Assembly (NCBI RefSeq): GCF_003063315.1 | Contig: NZ_NERV01000002.1 | Span: forward strand, 558,001-622,000 | Direction of reading: 5' to 3' | Origin: Limnohabitans sp. T6-5 | GTDB lineage: Bacteria > Pseudomonadota > Gammaproteobacteria > Burkholderiales > Burkholderiaceae_C | DNA: 64,000 nt | In this document: positions 61,740 to 64,000 of the stretch, piece after piece | Numbering within the stretch: position 1 is the stretch's first letter | Layout of the letters: each line of letters begins with the position of its first letter | The notes under the pieces: generated by a model | Seen by the model: the letters and a program-made list of their open reading frames with translations, nothing else | Databases searched by the model: none | Told to the model about the DNA's origin: nothing | Made by a program: the position numbers and the translations under genes

Positions 61740-62630
61740 ATGATCAAACCCCTGTCCACACTTCTGAAGTCATTGCTGGTCTGCACTGCGCTGGCGGCAT
61801 CTGCGCTGGCGCTCGCATTGCCCGCCCCCAAGGACATTGAAACCGCAGTCTCGCAAGGCCACCTGACGCAGGCCGAGTCCATGCTGCGCGAGGTGATCGC
61901 CGCCAAACCCCAAAGCGCCAAGGCGCACTACGAACTCGGCCAGGTGCTGCTGCGTGAAAACCGCGCATCAGAAGCCCACGCTGAGTTAGTTCAGGCCCAA
62001 TCCATTGACCCCAGCCTCAAGTTCGCCAGCAGCGACAAGCAGTTCAAAGACCTGCTGGAGCGTTCTCAAGTTCAGCTGAATGCCCAACCCGCCAAGGCGG
62101 TAGGCACACACGCCGCCCCTCAAGCGCCAGCATCGTCCGGCAGCGGCTTTTCCTTGACCTATGTCTGGATCGGTATCGCTGTCCTGGGCGTGATCGCCCT
62201 GCTGATCCGCATGAACCGCCCTGCGGTACAGACCCCGACACCGGCCTATGCCCCGCCAGCACCACCTGCAGGTGGTCCGCTGTCCACCGCATTCGGGCGT
62301 CAGCCAGGCTACGCGCCAGCACCTGCTGGCTATCCCACGGGCTACCCCAGCGGCTACCCGGCCGCAGCGCCCTCTGGTGGTTCCACCGTTGCAGGTGCGG
62401 TGGTCGGCGGTCTGGCGGGTGTGGCGGCGGGTTACGCCTTGTCCAAAGCCCTCGAAGGCGAGCACCACAACCCATCGGCTCCTGTGCCCAGCGGCAACAG
62501 CTGGGCCGACAACCAGGGCCTTGTGTCTGCCGATTCACCCAATGCCGCGCCTTTGGGGGCATTTGACGCCGGAACGGGTGACGATTGGGACGGCGACAGC
62601 GGCGCCAATTCGGACGATGACAGCTGGTAA
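61740..62630 (+). CDS. Membrane-anchored TPR protein with Gly/Pro-rich linker
   Basis: A 296-aa protein. Signal-like segment LLVCTALAASALALALPAPK, then TPR-type helices (AKAHYELGQVLLRENRASEA near 64-83). A membrane helix YVWIGIAVLGVIALLIRM lies near 142-160. A Pro/Gly/Tyr-rich repeat region follows (PAYAPPAPPAGG, GYPTGYPSGYPAAAP), then a glycine-rich helix GAVVGGLAGVAAGYAL, and an acidic Asp-rich tail (GDDWDGDSGANSDDDSW). This layout occurs in betaproteobacterial hypothetical proteins. An envelope scaffold is conceivable; the function is unknown. Confidence 0.78.
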   Translation: MIKPLSTLLKSLLVCTALAASALALALPAPKDIETAVSQGHLTQAESMLREVIAAKPQSAKAHYELGQVLLRENRASEAHAELVQAQSIDPSLKFASSDKQFKDLLERSQVQLNAQPAKAVGTHAAPQAPASSGSGFSLTYVWIGIAVLGVIALLIRMNRPAVQTPTPAYAPPAPPAGGPLSTAFGRQPGYAPAPAGYPTGYPSGYPAAAPSGGSTVAGAVVGGLAGVAAGYALSKALEGEHHNPSAPVPSGNSWADNQGLVSADSPNAAPLGAFDAGTGDDWDGDSGANSDDDSW

Positions 62631-62660
62631 GCTGTTCTCAAGGTCACGACCCACCATCAA

Positions 62661-62689
62661 AAAAGCCCGCACAAGTTGCGGGCTTTTTT
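62661..62689. terminator. Bidirectional terminator after TPR protein
   Basis: AAAAGCCCGC (62661-62670) pairs with GCGGGCTTTT (62678-62687), T6 at the end and A6 at the beginning. It can serve the rightward TPR gene and the leftward GlcG-like gene. Confidence 0.9.
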
Positions 62690-62725
62690 GATGAATAGGC
62701 ATCGGCTTTTAGGTGGACCAACGCT

Positions 62726-62756
62726 GTAGCTTCCGCCCCGACATGGGCCTGCGCCA
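62726..62756. repeat. Partial REP-like copy
   Basis: GTAGCTTCCGCCCCGACATG near 62726 resembles the core of the dyad at 61461-61533. It lies between the terminator and the GlcG-like gene. Confidence 0.45.
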
Positions 62757-62802
62757 AGCCCACCCAGATCGGAATCTTGTAGTACCGACCCACCAAGCAT
62801 CC

Positions 62803-63210
62803 TCACAAACCGATAGCGGCGATACCGGCTTTGGCAATCTGGGCGTCTTCGTTGGACTTGACACCGCTGACGCCCACAGCGCCCAGACAGGCACCGTCCT
62901 TCATGATCGGCACGCCACCTTCAAGCATGCCTTCCACGGCGGGCGCTGAGAGGAAGGAATAGCGGCCGCCGTTGATGACGTCTTCATAGACCTTGCTCTC
63001 GCGCTGCCCCAAAGCGGCCGTGTGGGCCTTGGCGGGTGCAATGTGGGAAGAAATGGGGGGCGCACCATTGAGGCGCTGGAAGTGCAGCAAATGACCGCCC
63101 GCGTCCACGATGGCGATGCTGACGTTCCAGTTGTTTTTCTGGGCTTCGGCTTGAGCAGCTGCGGCAATGGCTTGCGCGTCGGACAGTTCGAGGACGGATT
63201 GGGTTTTCAT
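62803..63210 (-). CDS. GlcG/HbpS family (heme-binding-like) protein
   Basis: A 135-aa protein of the GlcG/HbpS (PF03928) family. SIAIVDAGGHLLHFQRLNGA near residue 31 and GGVPIMKDGACLGAVGVSG near 98 are the family core. Members occur as haem-binding or as accessory proteins beside glycolate and propanediol enzymes. No signal peptide is seen from ATG at 63210. An upstream in-frame extension has no SD. It stands alone, so the role is open. Confidence 0.88.
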   Translation of the reverse strand: MKTQSVLELSDAQAIAAAAQAEAQKNNWNVSIAIVDAGGHLLHFQRLNGAPPISSHIAPAKAHTAALGQRESKVYEDVINGGRYSFLSAPAVEGMLEGGVPIMKDGACLGAVGVSGVKSNEDAQIAKAGIAAIGL

Positions 63211-63392
63211 GGTTTTACAGGTCGAAAAAATAAAACCGCAAGCATACACGCGCACACGAGCGCGGATTTCACACTTCAACGCAAAACTGATTCACCCGGA
63301 TAACCCCATGCCTATGCGGTCATTGCCCTGCTCCATCGAGGCGACCCTACAATGCATCAGCCCTGAATACAGGGTATGAACAGGAGAAACAC

Positions 63393-64000
63393 ATGAGCGA
63401 CCTTCGCACTCTGAACACCACCGACTGGGGCCATGACAACGCCGTCAGCCGCAACCGCGTGATGCGCAACACCTACTGGCTGCTGGCGCTGAGCCTGCTG
63501 CCCACCATCTTGGGTGCCTGGCTGGGCGTGACCACCGGGATCACCCGATCACTGACAGGCGGTCTGGGCCTGATCGTCTTCATGGCTGGCGCTTTCGGCT
63601 TCATGTTTGCCATTGAAAAAACCAAGAACTCTGCTGCGGGCGTGCCCGTTTTGCTGGGCTTTACCTTCTTCATGGGTCTGATGCTCTCGCGCATGATCGG
63701 CATGGTGCTGGGCTTCAAGAACGGCTCGGAACTCATCATGACGGCCTTTGCAGGCACAGCGGGTGTCTTCTTCGTCATGGCCAGTCTGGCCAGCACCATC
63801 AAGCGCGACCTGACCGGCATGGGCAAGTGGCTGTTTGTGGGCGCCCTGGTGCTGATGGTCGGCGGCATCGTCAATGTATTTGTCGGCTCATCGGTGGGCA
63901 TGATGGTCCTGTCCACCCTGGCCATCGCCATCTTCAGCGCCTACATGTTGTATGACCTGAAACAGATCATCGACGGCGGCGAAACCAACTACATCAGCGC
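63393..64000 (+). CDS. Bax inhibitor-1/YccA family membrane protein, truncated by the window edge
   Basis: The first 202 residues of a polytopic protein. MSDLRTLNTTDWGHDNAVSR is followed by hydrophobic helices, and FSAYMLYDLKQIIDGGETNY near 182-201 is the conserved BI-1 signature near the C-terminus, with the Asp residues implicated in ion gating. An AGGAG SD lies 8 nt before the ATG. The BI-1 family forms calcium or proton leak channels and, as YccA, interacts with FtsH. The remaining roughly 30 residues lie beyond the window. Confidence 0.92.
   Translation, partial: MSDLRTLNTTDWGHDNAVSRNRVMRNTYWLLALSLLPTILGAWLGVTTGITRSLTGGLGLIVFMAGAFGFMFAIEKTKNSAAGVPVLLGFTFFMGLMLSRMIGMVLGFKNGSELIMTAFAGTAGVFFVMASLASTIKRDLTGMGKWLFVGALVLMVGGIVNVFVGSSVGMMVLSTLAIAIFSAYMLYDLKQIIDGGETNYIS

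Noticed and set aside
1..64000. CRISPR array, tRNA, rRNA, insertion sequences
   Set aside because: No spaced direct repeats of CRISPR size, cloverleaf, rRNA core motif or transposase reading frame was recognised on either strand.

Overview
The window looks like a chromosomal segment of an aerobic betaproteobacterium, most likely Burkholderiales/Comamonadaceae. The reasons are a high-GC, gene-dense layout with short ATGA-type gene overlaps; two Bug/TctC-type periplasmic binding proteins without membrane partners; a zapB-like/zapA/6S RNA block; a cobalamin-riboswitch vitamin B12 locus; and a cbb3 oxidase locus with FNR boxes. This placement is inferred from gene content. No rRNA, tRNA, CRISPR array or insertion sequence was seen.

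Layout. (1) 1-8763: a catabolic locus built around homologues of 6-hydroxynicotinate reductase and enamidase, the reductive nicotinate pathway enzymes known from Eubacterium barkeri. They come with a flavin reductase, a TetR regulator, a UPF0280 protein, two tandem AA_synth (DUF1185) paralogues and a branched-chain-amino-acid-type ABC transporter. A 38-bp dyad lies in the divergent promoter region. (2) 8757-16545: a leftward B12 uptake/salvage operon (btuB, two BtuF-like proteins, btuC, btuD, cobO, cobQ) under a cobalamin riboswitch. (3) 16619-19746: zapB-like, zapA, 6S RNA, a TSUP permease, a SIMPL protein and a DsbD_2-like membrane protein. (4) 19817-30623: hemN, fnr, ccoG/P/Q/O/N/S, the CcoI copper ATPase and a UspA protein. 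Three FNR-type boxes lie at 21271, 27561 and 30108. (5) 30721-36967: an orphan ABC binding protein, then a malonate utilisation operon (GntR regulator, matA, Bug protein, matB).

(6) 37171-47341: a leftward set of a glutamine-amidotransferase-like protein, cytochrome P450, glutamine-synthetase-like ligase, [2Fe-2S] ferredoxin, aldehyde dehydrogenase, class III aminotransferase, Tm-1-like protein and HAD hydrolase. I read this as an amine (possibly secondary or cyclic amine) catabolic pathway. It is split by a rightward, lower-GC cytosine-methyltransferase/HNH nuclease pair at 42122-43671. (7) 47497-56464: AraC regulator, EamA exporter, M14-like peptidase, Bug protein, two amidases, dadA and an Lrp regulator, suggesting uptake and hydrolysis of an amide or peptide-like compound and D-amino acid oxidation. 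(8) 56533-64000: a lipoprotein hydrolase, lgt, ilvD, a small cytochrome c, a TPR protein, a GlcG/HbpS protein and a truncated Bax-inhibitor-1 family protein. Short tandem repeats sit just 3' of several genes, and REP-like dyads lie around 61.4-62.8 kb.

How they work together: regions 1, 5, 6 and 7 are separate nitrogen- or carbon-scavenging modules, each with its own regulator and periplasmic binding protein. Regions 3 and 4 are core functions tuned to low oxygen. The two most interesting units are the Hnr/Ena locus and the P450-GS-ferredoxin locus interrupted by a restriction-modification cassette.
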